This document shows, in pieces, positions 22,371 through 34,299 of a stretch of DNA of 64,000 nt. Numbering within the stretch: the first letter of the stretch is position 1; every line of letters begins with the position of its first letter. The translations under genes were made by a program, and so were the position numbers. The notes beneath the pieces were generated by a model. The model worked only from the letters and a program-made list of their open reading frames with translations. It was not told where the DNA came from and did no database searches. This stretch comes from Benincasa hispida (taxonomy: Eukaryota; Streptophyta; Magnoliopsida; Cucurbitales; Cucurbitaceae): positions 3,064,677-3,128,676 of the forward strand of contig NC_052354.1 of the NCBI RefSeq assembly GCF_009727055.1. The letters are read 5' to 3'.

Positions 22371-23575
22371 TGATAGCACCGAAAATGTGCTATTTGCCTC
22401 TTCTTAATTCTATGTCGTTACTATGTTTAATGTGTTTATTTGATGATTTTGTAGGTATTGAGCATCTTGGAGGTAGAATCAGTCGTTACGAACTATTTTG
22501 GGTTAATTTGGAGTAATTACGAGCTAATTTGATCCATCAAACTTCAAAGGGATGTGAACAGACGAAATACCCCGGGCGGAATAGTGTTTCAATGTTATGA
22601 ACATCATGACGGACATGTGTTCAAGGTAGGGCAACGTTGCGACGCTGTTACTAACTCCTATATATATGTCTTTTTGCTTTAGGTCAGAATTATTCGCCCA
22701 TCTTCGGCCTCTAGCCGAATTTTCCCTCTCTTTTCTCTTCCACTTTGTACTTTGGGCACTTCTTCAGTAGTTAATCGAGTAATGCCAGATTGCAGCTTCT
22801 CATCCTCCATGGGAAGGTAAGATTTTGGTTTCTTAGCTTAGAGATTCAGAGGAACTCGATGTAATTTTGTGAGATTTCAATTCATTGATGTATATAACTT
22901 GTCTATGAGTATTAATCCGAATTTATATCTATGAATTGCATGATTTTAATTGTTGATTGACGCCCAATAATTTTGTTGTATGATTAACTTGTAATATTTG
23001 ACACATATTTATAAGTTAATCCCAATGGAAGCAATAGGTTAGTTAGGCAAAAAGGACTGCTCCTAGAAACCTAGAGAAAAACCATATTGATTGTTTAATT
23101 AGACGTTGGAAGTTAATCACTCATCTTAGCGTAATCCCTAAAATTTAATGCGATTTGTTAATTTAAATGGAGCGGATTCGTTTTCTGTGCATTTTGATTA
23201 ATTAGGTAATTATGACCATTGGTTGGGATTCCAATCAATTAGGCTAAGCATAAACAAGAAGTTTAAGTCATAAATTGGGTCAATGATCTAAATTACATTG
23301 GGTAAATCCATTCCTCTAAGCTAAGATATCTCGATTAATTGCACTTTTACCTTTTATTTTCTTGCACTTTCAATTACCAATCCACCCCCCCCCCCCCAAT
23401 TTATCACTTTAACCAAAAACGAGCTTCGATGAACTAATCTTCCGCGCTTCCCTGAGGTTCGACCCCGAACTTGCCGCTTGTACTAGAAATTAGTATAAGT
23501 AGTTAGTTTGGTGATTTATAAATATTATTTGTATAGGTGCAGGTTTACGGGCGACGATAAAATCGATGCATACCA
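22371..23575 (+). repeat. Solo gypsy-type LTR inside gypsy coding region
   Basis: A 1205-bp insert that opens TGATAGCACCGAAAATGTGC and closes ...GATGCATACCA. It is flanked by CTAAG (22366-22370) and CTAAT (23576-23580), a 5-bp duplication with one mismatch. Its interior has a leader-like CTTCCCTGAGGTTCGACCCC block typical of Athila/Tat LTR ends and a run of C at about 23384-23397. It splits the minus-strand polyprotein without otherwise disturbing its frame. A related truncated LTR is at 30779-31210. Confidence 0.85.
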
Positions 23576-25136
23576 CTAATTTTTAAAGATATATGGTCAT
23601 TAGGAGTTTTAGCACAAGCAAAAACATGCTTCTTATCTAGATTTCCTTCTAACTTTTCACATCCTAAATTAACATCAAATTCAAAACTCACTCCATTTAT
23701 CTTATGACAAGAATTTTTATAAACAAATAATTTAATGGATCGGAAGATGTTAAACTTTACCTCTTCATCATCAACATTTAATGTAAGCTTACCTTTCTGG
23801 ACATCAATCAAGGCCCTACCTATACAAAAAATGGTCGTCCTAAGATGATCGAGACTTCCGCCTCCTCCTTCATATCCAACACTACGAAATCCACTGGGAA
23901 GATGAACTTATCAACCTTCACTAGAACGTCTTCTACTGCACCTCGAGGGTATGTAAAAAAAACGATCCGCTAGTTGAAGAGATATAGTCTTCGGTTGCAC
24001 TTCTCCTATATCCAATTTCCTGAAAGCAGAGAATGACATTAAATTAATCGAAGCTCTCAAATCACACAGAGCTTTTGATCGTGAAACTCTAGGGTTCCTC
24101 AATTTCTAAGGCAATTTCTTCTGAAGTATGGCATTGCACTCCTTAATCAAGCTCATGGTTTCATATTTTTCAAATTTCTTCTTGTTTGACAGTGTGTCCT
24201 TCATGAATTTCACATAATTTGGCATCTGTTTTAAAGCATCAGCAAACGGGAGATTAAAGTGAAGTTTTTTTTAAAATCTCTAAAAACTTTGAAAAATTTT
24301 CATGCAATTTCTTTTTCTTAAAGCATTGGAGATAAGGGATTTTATTAAGAATAGTAGGTGAAGGATTAGAACTACTCCATGAATTAGGTGATACAGGAAC
24401 ATCACCCTCTTTCCCATTAGCGTTTTTCCCAACTTTTTCTTTTCTTTCATCAACCTCAGGTTAACCTATTCTTCTTCCTCATCCACCACTGGATTCTTAG
24501 TGTAGGTAGGGAAAGTGCCCTTTTACATGGTTTTTATTGCAGTAGCCATCTAACTAAGCTGAACTTCTATATTTTGAATAGCTTTCTCGTGGCTCATCAC
24601 AGTGCTTTCCAAGAAGTTTGTTCTACTTCTTGAATCCTTTATAAATTCCCCAAGAAAATCCTCCATAGATGGTTTCTTCTCAACATGTGGTTGAGAAGCA
24701 GAAAAACCTAGAGGGACCTACAAAACAACTTTGGTGTTAGCATATGAAAAGTTTTCATGATTAGCAAACCTTGATGGTAATTGGTAGGTTAATGTGTCTG
24801 ATATGAAGGAAACTGAGAATACTAGTATGATCATTGGAAGTGGTTGGATCGATGCACATAATTGGCTTGTTCAGAATCAGGTGTCTCCCACGATGGGTTT
24901 ATATTAAGAGCCGCCATCCAAGTAATCAATGATTGGTTTCCTATAGACAAATGATTAATCACATTAGTTAAGGAAGCCAACTGTGCTTTTTATGAATTTA
25001 CCTCATCAAGCTCATAGATCTCTACTAATCTGGATGTGAACCGTTCTACTGGCGAATTATAATTGGTTGTAGCCATATCCTCCAATAGTGAACGAACAGT
25101 ATCAACAGTCTTAGAAAAGATTGAATCACTTGCTGC
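23576..25136 (-). pseudogene. Gypsy Gag C-terminus and aspartic protease
   Basis: Read right to left, this covers the C-terminal Gag and linker (SKTVDTVRSLLEDMATTNY near 25050-25110, then several stops). A protease region follows, with KALCDLRASINLMSFSAFRK and LQLADRFF at 23940-24080, and ALIDVQKGKLTLNVDDEEV at 23750-23815. In active relatives the protease site reads D-L-G-A-S; here Gly is replaced by Arg (CDLRAS), which should abolish activity. Frameshifts and stops occur around 23830-23930 and 24110-24500. The protease would normally mature the Gag-Pol polyprotein. Confidence 0.75.
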
Positions 25137-27126
25137 TGTTAGGGTTGATGCCCTAAATCTCGTAAGGTCCTATAGTTTGTAATTGTAATGTACAAATATT
25201 TTATTTATGTAATATAATATGTGATGTTTTATTTCAAAATTAGTTACATTAACCACAAACCAATAAACTAACAGCTAAGGTTATCTTGTAGCTTAAACAT
25301 GTATGTAGAGACATACGGGTGAATAATGTTAAGTGATAACCTAAATGGTCTGTAGTAGATGGATAAGGTTGGATACCTTATCCTAGTGACACTACAAGTA
25401 TGGCCTACTTCATAGGTGTTAGAATTATTGTAAAGTGCTACAAATGATTTGATTCTGACCATTCATGTGGAGACATGTAAGCGGGGATATAGTTTGTATA
25501 AGACCGGACCACGAAATGTTTAGTCTCATTATATAACGTTGTTCATAATAGAGACTTACATTTCACCAGGATGACCATAGGTAACATGATCTGAATCCTG
25601 AGTGAGTTAGGAACTCCTGCTTATGAGAACAATCTTTTGATTTGTATGGGTGAGAGTGGCCAGATCACCGACTCAACAAGCCTACCATTTTAGGGATTTG
25701 TCTGATTGAGGAGCTAGAAACACAGTTACACAAGTAGAAATTCACTCCTTCCACAATGTCGAGACAAGTAGATAAATTGCTCCCTTAAGAACTGATTTTG
25801 GGGCATGAACAATGTGGTGTCACACCCTCTCCTTGCTCGAGAGGGGTTTAATCATAGTTGGACTATGATCTACTGTTCATTAAAGGAATGAATGGTACAT
25901 AAGGAGTTAGATATAACTATAGGGGCAAAATAGTAATTGTGGTCCAGATGTACTTACGAGCATTTTGTAAAGGGTCATCGTATTGTTGATTGGTTATATC
26001 CAATGGATACAGAAATATATATGTAGTGCGAATAGTGCAGTTATCGGTCTTTAGTGGAGTGCCCGACAGTTAACGGATGGTGAATAATTGAATTAAAGAG
26101 TTTAATTAATTATTCACTTACTGGTTGAGCTTCAAGCTACAGGTCCATAAGGTCCTCTCGATAGCTCAACGGGATTTAATGAGAATTAGTTTTTGGATTA
26201 ATTTTATTTTTTTCAAATTAATTGAGAGAATTAATTATATCTGATATAATTCATTATTTTTAATTATATATGATATAATTACTATAATGTATTTTATACA
26301 TTATAATATTAAATATTTATGAGAGGAAATAAGTGTTTAAATATGATTCAAATATTAATTATATGAATTGGATTCATATAGTCAAATTTAATATAAATAT
26401 GATTTCTATTAAAAGTCATTAATAAGAGAAATTAAACTATTGGTTATATTGTATTGGATACAATATTAAACTATAGGCTATATGTTATATTCTATATAAT
26501 ATATAGTTTAATATATATATATATATAATATGATAAAGTATTTATCACACATATATTAAAGTTTGTTATTAAAATTAATTTTTTTATTATTTTATTTTAT
26601 TTTAACAATTATAGTTATATATAATATGATAAAGTATTTATCACACATATAGTCAATTTTTTTACACATATATATCTCTCAAAACGTGGAAGAGTGGATG
26701 GGGATCTTTCAGTCTTCTTCTTCCTGTAACAATTCTCACGGAATAGTTCTATGATTTGAAAGAGATCCCAGAGAAGAAATTTCCTTCCTCTTCCTCTCAA
26801 TCTTTCCTCCCCCTCTCAATCCAAAATCACCAAAGCCCACACCTCCTAAATTCTCACCAAAGAATATCGAGGTCATTCTTATGGTGGTGTTCAATTGGCC
26901 TTAGAATTGTACGCTTTTTTCACAAATATTTGAAGAAACTCCTTCAAAGGTAAGGGTTTCTGAAATCCAAATTTATTTCTCTACAATTTCTATTTAGCAT
27001 GTTGTATTTGTATTTGTGAATGCATAATTTTTTTTTCTTTTTCATCTGTAAAATTAGAATTCTATAAAATTTGGAATTTGGGTAGATTCGCTTCTGCACA
27101 AGGATCCCCTCACTAAGGTTCCTTCA
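25137..27126 (+). repeat. Solo copia LTR inside gypsy gag
   Basis: A 1990-bp LTR opening TGTTAGGGTTGATGCCCTAA and closing ...AAGGTTCCTTCA. It is flanked by a perfect 5-bp duplication, GCTGC at 25132-25136 and 27127-27131. No copia coding sequence is present. It aligns along its length with 54554-56386, and shares blocks with 6692-8712 and 10126-12041. Confidence 0.9.
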
Positions 27127-27858
27127 GCTGCAGTGTCCAAAATTAGATTTTGTCGTACTGGTCAAACTGTTATAAAATAACTAAATTTGAAGCCAGTTAA
27201 GATATCCATGTTGAGGGCACTTGGGAAATAGTTCCTTTTATCTCTCCCAAGCCTCAAATGGTTGATCATCATCTCTTTGCCTAAATGTGTTAATTTTTGT
27301 TCTCAACCTACTTGTCTTTATAGTGGAAAGAATTTATGTTCCCAATTGGTTATGCTTCTTGGTGCAAGAGACTCCAACCAATATTTTGCCTTATCTTGCA
27401 AAGAAAATGGGAATAATCTTAAACGAATAGCGTCGTTAGAAACCCCATTTAATTTTACCGTTCTGCAAATCTTCAGAAAATCATGAATTTTTTTATGCAG
27501 ATTCTCATTCGGTGCACCTCTGAATGCTCCATCCCACGCCATTTGAATCAAACCAGGCTTTAATTCAAAATTATTTGCATTAATGTTTCAGCAATTCCAG
27601 GCTGTGACACAAGAACAGCCGACTAGAAATAATCTCTAATAGCCTTCACATTAACTTGGTCACCCATTGTTGTAAACTAAAATTCCTCCTTACTGTTCTC
27701 AATGTCTGTTCGATTTCTGGATCTAAAGGCAAAATTTCAGTTCGACTATATCGTCGCATACACCGAATATTTCAAACAAAAAAGGAGAATAAAATAAAAT
27801 AAAATCTAAATTAAGACTAGCTTTGTTTTCACAATATTAACAAAAAACATCCTACCAA
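27127..27858 (-). pseudogene. Gypsy Gag N-terminal part
   Basis: A minus-strand Gag remnant, best at 27318-27551. It has MIQMAWDGAFRGAPNENLHK, then DAIRLRLFPFSLQDKAKYWL and LAPRSITNWEHKF, which is the retrotransposon Gag core typical of plant Athila/Tat elements. A start region near 27665 is plausible, but frameshifts lie between it and this core. Gag continues left into the copia solo LTR and resumes at 25136. The usual role is capsid assembly around the element RNA; this copy is non-functional. Confidence 0.8.
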
Positions 27859-27876
27859 TCCCCAGCAACGGTGCCA
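27859..27876 (-). other. tRNA-Asp primer-binding site
   Basis: The + strand reads TCCCCAGCAACGGTGCCA, matching 16 of 18 bases of the plant tRNA-Asp 3' end (TCCCCGGCAACGGCGCCA, from memory). It lies six bases from the LTR start at 27883. This fixes the element's orientation as minus and fits the Athila/Tat group. Confidence 0.9.
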
Positions 27877-27882
27877 AAAGCT

Positions 27883-30540
27883 TGACAGCAGCACACAAGC
27901 GTACGTATTGAAGTAATAAAATCCCGACTGGGGTCTCGTCCTCAGGTATTGGGTTTGAGGAATTTTTAGTTAGCTATCGTTAAACTCAAGCCAATTTTAT
28001 TTGAACAATCAAAAAGAGAAGTCGTTATTGAAGCTTAATTAAACAGGAAAACAAGACTACCAATTCAATGAGATAATGCTTCTAGGGTGTTGTTTCGCTA
28101 TGAAATTTGAATCAGTTATTAACATATGGATTAGTTGTTTAGATCAAATGAACCTATAAGTCTACGATTAGGGTATCCTTTTTCAAGCTCAATCTATTCT
28201 AGCATAATTACAACAAATTGAATTTCTTCCTCAATGTTACAACGATGCCGCATTATCATTCCCTAATTTGTATCCCCTATTATCCTCTAATCATTTTAAT
28301 GTATTATCAAATAACAATTTAATTGCTTAGTTCCAGCCAAACCTCTCTTTCTCAAACAGAAAATTCATCCCAAAATGTATTCATTCAATGGCTAGTCAAA
28401 CAAATAGATTCATACGAAGAAATTAAAATTCAAGCATCAGACAATCGATTCAAACGTCAAATAACCAATCAATTGAATTTATAGCAAAGAAAACATCTTA
28501 GAATTGAGAGATTTAGTTACTCATGTTCACAAAAAGTAAAGATCTAGCAAAGAAAATCATCATAGCCAACAAGGTAGAAAAAAAGGTAGGTAATGCGATC
28601 TTCGTTCATTGTCTTTGTGTCACAATTTCGATCTCTTGAACCTATATTGTTGAGTTTCGAATCAATCTGAGCAATAGCTTCATTCTAAATCTCACTCAAT
28701 TGGGATCCTCTTCAAATGACGGAAGAAGATATGTTTTACGAGCAGCACTTACAGCGTCGCAACGCTCTTAGCAACGTTACGACACTGACGTAAGTAATAG
28801 CCGCCTTCAGTTCGTAGCATCGCGACATTGTCTTGTTTGTAGGATCAATATGGCAACCCTAAAGGGGGGTGAATAGGGTTTATTTAACTTAATGAAAACT
28901 TTGTTCTAATGGTTGGACCCAATTAAATAAACTAACAGTCTTTTTGCTAACATGTAATTTAAACAATAATTTCATGCAAAATAATTCAACTCAAAATAAT
29001 CAAGAAGTTAATAATACTGCTTTAAAGTACCCAAATTGGTTCTCATAACAAGATTGATAATAGATGTAGAAATTCAAGAACAACCAATCAAAATAATCCA
29101 ATATGAACAATTCATTTCAATAACAAAAATTGCAATTAATTTCAAGCAATAAAATATAATAACAAATTAATTGTAAAATTAAAGAGGAGAGAGATAGAAA
29201 AATTGACACCAAGAATTTTGTAGTAGTTCGACATAACCGACCTACATCCACTTCCTAAGCTCCTCTTGGGTATGTCACTACGAACTTGACTCTTTCCACG
29301 GCTTAGAGTCGAACTGCTACAACGTTCTTTTCTTTGGAGCAAGAACGAACTTGATTTTCCACGATTGAGGATCTAACCGTTGCAAGAACTTTTTTCCGAG
29401 ATCAAGAGCAGCCCTTACAAAATGTTTGTAAAAATAAATGGCACAATTACAACTCTCTCAATAGAGCGGATTACAAGTTGTAGCACTCAATGAATCAATC
29501 TTCGCAACATAAAATATCTCTCTCAAGAAGATGATGAAAAGAAGAAAATTGAAGCTTGGAGAGAGCAACAATAGTGGCTTAATGAGTTATGGACGATTGA
29601 AAATGATAAAAATTGTTATATTAATTTAGAGAAAATATGTGTAAAAAAAAAAAAGAAAATTTGTTGAAAACCACATTTAATTAGGGTCATTGAATCTTGG
29701 AAAAGAAAAATCAATGGTGAAGATTTTGAACTCATTAGCCATTAGACACAAACAAAAATTAATATAATAATATATATCTTTTAAAATTATTTCTTTTAAA
29801 ATCCAACAAAATGCACATGGCCATCATGTGTCCAGAATTAGCCGCTAGACACAAACATAAAATAATATTAAATTCATTTTCCTTTTAAATTCATTTTCTT
29901 TTTACAACAATCCAAAGATAAAAAATCCACAATGCAGCACTCATCCATTGCTCCAAGTGGCATCTTTCAGTTTGTCCACTATGATGAAAAAACTTATGTC
30001 ACATCATTAGTTCAGGATTTTTCCGTTAAGCTTGTTTTGTCTATAGCTTTTCTTTTGAGCTCCGATTTGGGCGATTCAAGTTGCATTAAAATCGTCGTTC
30101 CGAGTTTTATGTAATAGACACTTCAAAACAATTAAATTGTCAATAAATCAAAGCAGGCTTGTTATCATCAAAATATTAATTAATTAATTAATTAATTAAT
30201 TAAAATCAATTAATTTGAGGTTAAGGGCCAAAAAGCCAATATTGTTTTCTTTATCTCTCAGGTCATCAGTGTCGCGAGATAGCATTGCAACGCTTTACGC
30301 GACGCTATCCTGTTTTTTCTTCCTTAATAATTTGTCGAACTTGCCCTTTCACTTCTCCTTGTATTTGATGGTTTTAAAGCCCTTGTTTTTAGCCATTTAC
30401 CAAATTTTCATCCAAATAAGCTCAACTTGTTCTGGTAACTTCATTTCCTGAAATTAACTTAATAACCACGTCAAATTACGCAAACCAACAATTTTAGCTC
30501 CAAATCTGAAAGTAAGAAAAGCACTTTCAGGTGCTTTTCA
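27883..30540 (-). repeat. Gypsy 5' LTR, interrupted by an insert
   Basis: The LTR opens (minus strand) TGAAAAGCACCTGAAAGTGC at 30540 and closes ...GTGTGCTGCTGTCA at 27883. It holds the DNA signature GGACGAGACCCCAGTCGGGA near its end, typical of Athila-type LTRs. Without the insert at 28838-30241 it is about 1250 bp, close to the 1205 bp of the solo LTR at 22371. GC-rich words such as GCGTCGCAACGCTC are found on both sides of the insert. Confidence 0.8.
28838..30241. mobile_element. Unclassified LTR-like insert, 1404 bp
   Basis: It opens TGTAGGATCAATATGGCAAC and ends ...AAAAAGCCAATA. It is flanked by a perfect 5-bp duplication, TTGTT at 28833-28837 and 30242-30246. It has no coding sequence that I recognise. 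The GGGGGGTGAATAGGGTTT block near its start resembles the start of some plant copia LTRs. It contains an (AATT)n microsatellite at about 30177-30203. The last two bases are TA, not the usual CA. Confidence 0.65.
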
Positions 30541-30778
30541 GTCATTCCAAATAAGCTTTGAAAAGAAAAAGCCATCCTTTAAATTTTAATCTGGTAGCCC
30601 AAAACTTCAAGGTACACATCATGTAGGGCTGAGGCTATCAGATAGACAATACTCTCTAGCAAGGACCAATCAAGAACAAACTCGATGACTTTGCCCTTCA
30701 AGTCCCAATTAGGTTGTGGAGGCTAATGTTGTGAGTCATTTTCGAACCAAAAGTTACAAGCTCGGAAGGGTGGACTAT
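30541..30778. other. Flank between gypsy element and LTR fragment
   Basis: No recognised gene. The minus strand is open for about 55 codons (30590-30720) with an amphipathic translation (LKGKVIEFVLDWSLLESIVY). I cannot assign it to a family, and it may be chance. Confidence 0.3.
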
Positions 30779-31210
30779 TGATAGCTATCAAAAAGAGCTA
30801 TAATTCCTAGCTTAGTTTAGACTCGTTAACAGATTTTACATGTTAATTATCATATTTTGTAGGTATTGAGCACCCTTGACCAAAGCGTTGTATCCCTCAC
30901 TTAATGCTTATAGGATTGATGAATTGACGACTCAAATTTCTTGTATGTTTATCTTTGCTATGTGTGTTTTTTATGTCCATTATTGCATTGAAAGCATGCT
31001 TAATTCAGTAGTAATAGGCTTTAGTTTGAATGATGGCATGATTTCTAGGCTATCTAAAATCACTTAATTGATAATAAAATCTAAAGATTGGAAATGCATT
31101 AGGATAGAATTGGTCATTCTTGCTTAATATCTTAATCAATCCATGAACGTAATGTAATTAGCTAAGTCATGCCATTAGTCCCTAAATTAACTAAGCTCGT
31201 TACAAAGGTA
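30779..31210 (+). repeat. Truncated gypsy-type LTR
   Basis: It opens TGATAGCTATCAAAAAGAGC and shares TTTTGTAGGTATTGAGCA with the solo LTR at 22371-23575, at the same distance from the start. It fades out about 430 bp in. A 63-codon frame (30876-31067) inside it is not a gene. Confidence 0.55.
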
Positions 31211-32102
31211 ATTTGTCATTTAAAATAATTACTCTTAAAAATGTAATTTTAAAATTAAAAAGCATATTTAAAATAATTTTTCATTTCTTTTCTATTATTT
31301 TTAAAAAAAAGGCTTCAATGGGAAAGATAAAGAATTAACAATTTCATTGGTTTCACAAAATAAACTAAGTTATTCATTTTCATAGAAAGGTTTTTATTGA
31401 ACATTTTATTGGGCTATAAGTTGGTGTAACTTTTCAAACAATATCAAAGCTTCCACCTGATTGGAATATCGGATACGCCAATCATGAAAATATTGACACT
31501 TGTATGTACATAACTGATAACCTTGTTGACCCAACTTTTTTCAACAAAAATGTATGAAGGCCCTCATAAAGCCTACCTAGTTAGGTATCAATTGTTGAAT
31601 ATTTCCTCATTGAGTTAGTTGATTTGCAATTATTTTTATTATTATTATTTGCCCTATTGTATTTCACCCATTGAAAGTTAACCATAAAGAGACGGTCCAC
31701 ATGACCTTGTGTTGAATTCTAAATTCTAGAGTTAATATATATGTTGGAGTTAAAAAAAGTTGTGTTTAATTTATGTTTGGGGTGCAAAATTATTTAGTTT
31801 TGAGTTAGACATAGACATCAAGAAACCACTAAATAAAAACGATTTAATAAATTATTAGATATATAGACATATTATTATGAATGAATTTAAGTACATAATG
31901 AATCTTGTATAAGGTGAATCAATAGACATCAAGAAACCAACTAAAGAAAAATACGTAAATGGAAAATATCCAAAAAATAATAATAATAATTTATAATAAA
32001 TCCTAATTTACTTTTAACAATTAAGTCGGAAGTAATGGTACAGTTTCTGTAATATGAAAAAATATGATTTTTCGGTGGTTATTTTGCTTAATTTTTTATT
32101 TA
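31211..32102. other. Intergenic, no gene seen
   Basis: AT-rich DNA. A 24-bp direct repeat beginning ATAGACATCAAGAAACCA occurs near 31811 and again near 31921. Nothing else is recognised. Confidence 0.4.
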
Positions 32103-32683
32103 CACTGCAAGAAAAATACTATCTCCCAATGTCTATAATCGTCGGTAAAAGTCCGAAAACACTTCGACAATTCATCTCCCCATGACGTCAACATTGTCGT
32201 CTGTGTAAATCAATCGAGAGAGCAGCTCCCAGTACCTGGAAAGCAATCTCAAATCATCTAATAAAGATAAAATGTAAACTTATCATTGATTATAAAGTTA
32301 GTTGAATGAGAATACAAGTATTATTTTAAACTCGTATATAAACTATATTATATTAGAACTAAAATTTAACTCAATTCTTTATCAAATTATGAACAAATAA
32401 ACCATAAATATAACTAAACCAAACAAACAATATGACATAACACTATACAAAAACAATCCACACTTGTCCCAAATATAGAGAGACGGGCAGCAGCACTACA
32501 TCCTGGAGAGTCTGAGACACACCAATGGTATTTCTACAAGCGTTGGGAGTTGTCATATATTCCGATGGTATTTGTACGCCATACCAACTCCCGACGATAT
32601 ACATACACCGTCAGTAGAGATGCCAACATAACTAATCCTAGGGTCGTTTGATGCTGTTAGGAGAGAGCATTTTTCTTGTAGTG
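32103..32683. mobile_element. CACTA-like non-autonomous element
   Basis: The ends are inverted: CACTGCAAGAAAAATACTAT on the left against CACTACAAGAAAAATGCTCT on the reverse complement of the right end. CACTACAAGAAAA is the classic plant CACTA (En/Spm) terminus. The flanks read TTA and TAA, so the usual 3-bp duplication is not perfect. The subterminal regions hold short GC-richer words (CGTCGG, TCCCAA, GACGAT) in both orientations. There is no transposase; 581 bp in all. Confidence 0.75.
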
Positions 32684-32964
32684 TAACCCTTCAATTGCAC
32701 ACATATTTTTTTCAAATTTTTAACTATAAGTGGAGACATCAACTTATAAATTTCACATAAAATTTTATAATTTTTTACATTTAACCATTGTAGTTGACGT
32801 AGATAAAATACTCATGTTTCATACAAATAACAAAATTACAATCTTGCACATTAGTGGGATGTAAAAGTTCAACATGCACAAAAAAAAATGTAGAGCATCA
32901 AGGAGTTTTAAGACTTTTTATGGCACATTATGTCAAACTGTAGATTGGGGTTTATTATGCATTA

Positions 32965-33889
32965 TGTTGGAGTTGGGAATACGATCAAAATCTCACATTG
33001 ATTAGACAAGGGGGTGGTATACTATGAAGCACAGACACAAATACGGCTACACGATATAGATACGATCGGATATAGAAATTCGTCAATTTCTAAAAAACTA
33101 AGATACGAATACGTGTAAGAATGCGTCATTTTTTTATATATTTTTTAATATATATATTTCTAAAAAAAGGATTACATTTTCTTTTTCTTTAAAAAAATCT
33201 AGGATATAGATAAATTTAGCATACAAGTTAACAACAATAGCACAAAATAGAATACAAACACTGAAATACAATAAATAAATAAAAAAAAAAAAAAACAAAA
33301 TCTAAGATGTTGAAGTACAATAGTTAATAAAATGCAATAGAAAAGTGACTCATATAGCAAAGAAGAAGAAAAAAAAATTAGAGGGAGAGAAGTATGAAGA
33401 TAAACGGAAAACTTCTTTATTGAATTGTTGAAGATATCCAAATGGTTTATATTTTGGAGGATTTTGTGGGGACTCAAACGTGAAGATAGAGATTAGATGA
33501 TTCTAGTCTAGGGTTTGGTTTCGTTATTTATTTATTTTTTTCTTTTAGTTTTAGACCCGAGTAGTGAGCTTTTTAAATAGGTTGCCTAGTTTTAGATTGA
33601 GAAAGATTAGATGAGTTGTCTGTCTTTTTTATAAAAAAAATACACGTAGAAATGGATACATCAAATCACGTGTCAGATACGTATCTGAGAAGTATCTGGA
33701 AGTATCGATATCTGATACGTATCTGATACTGATTCTTTGCCTCATATGAAATATCTGTGTTTCATAGGTGGTATATAAGGGAGGAAAACTAATTGTATGA
33801 GCTCTTTTGGATGAAACCAAGAGAGTTTAAGCCTAAAGTGGATAATATCATACAATCATGAAGATATCTAGAGGTCTGTATTCCTAACA
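32965..33889 (+). repeat. Small TRIM-like LTR, split by a Mutator-like element
   Basis: It opens TGTTGGAGTTGGGAATACGA and closes ...GTCTGTATTCCTAACA, with the interior resuming after the inserted element as AAGGGAGGAAAACTAATTGT. Without the insert it is only about 170 bp. Directly after it, AGTAATATCTAAG resembles a decayed tRNA-Met primer site (TGGTATCAGAG). I see no second LTR. Confidence 0.5.
33022..33766. mobile_element. Mutator-like non-autonomous element
   Basis: It is flanked by a perfect 9-bp duplication, GGTGGTATA at 33013-33021 and 33767-33775, the length typical of Mutator elements. The ends are short inverted repeats (TATGAAGCACAGA left, TATGAAACACAGA on the reverse complement of the right). 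Near the right end GATACGTATCTGA words repeat. A 92-codon minus frame (33199-33477) is low complexity and is not a transposase. Confidence 0.75.
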
Positions 33890-34299
33890 AGTAATATCTA
33901 AGTGTTAGGCCCTGACTTAGCAATGTTGATAGAATCCTTAAGTTCCAAATTAAAAAAAAAATGAGCACATCAAAAGATGCAATCATGGTAATATCCATTC
34001 GTGATTGAGCTTTCAGACAGGCAGTGAAATGTATTTTCCAAAAAGTCATTTGTATTTAAATATTTTTTATAAAAGTTATTTAAAATAAAAATAATAAATA
34101 TGTTTGGTTATATTTTCTCAAAAATGTTTCTATACACAAGCTTGTTTTGGTTTGGCTACATATTCAAAGTATTTGTACTAAAGTTAAATTACTATATATG
34201 ACGATTATTAAATACTATAAACTAATAATTTCAATTTTGTATTTATAAACACTTTCACAGACCAAGTATTTTTTATTTTTTTTAAGTAAATGAGCAGTT
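33890..34299. other. Intergenic, no gene seen
   Basis: AT-rich sequence after the TRIM-like LTR; presumably part of its interior at first. No coding signal. Confidence 0.35.

Noticed and set aside
30177..30203. (AATT)n tract considered as a functional element
   Set aside because: It is a simple microsatellite; nothing beyond that can be supported.
33199..33477. 92-codon minus frame in the Mutator-like element considered as a transposase fragment
   Set aside because: The translation is a run of Phe, Leu, Ile and Ser from AT-rich DNA, with no MULE motif.
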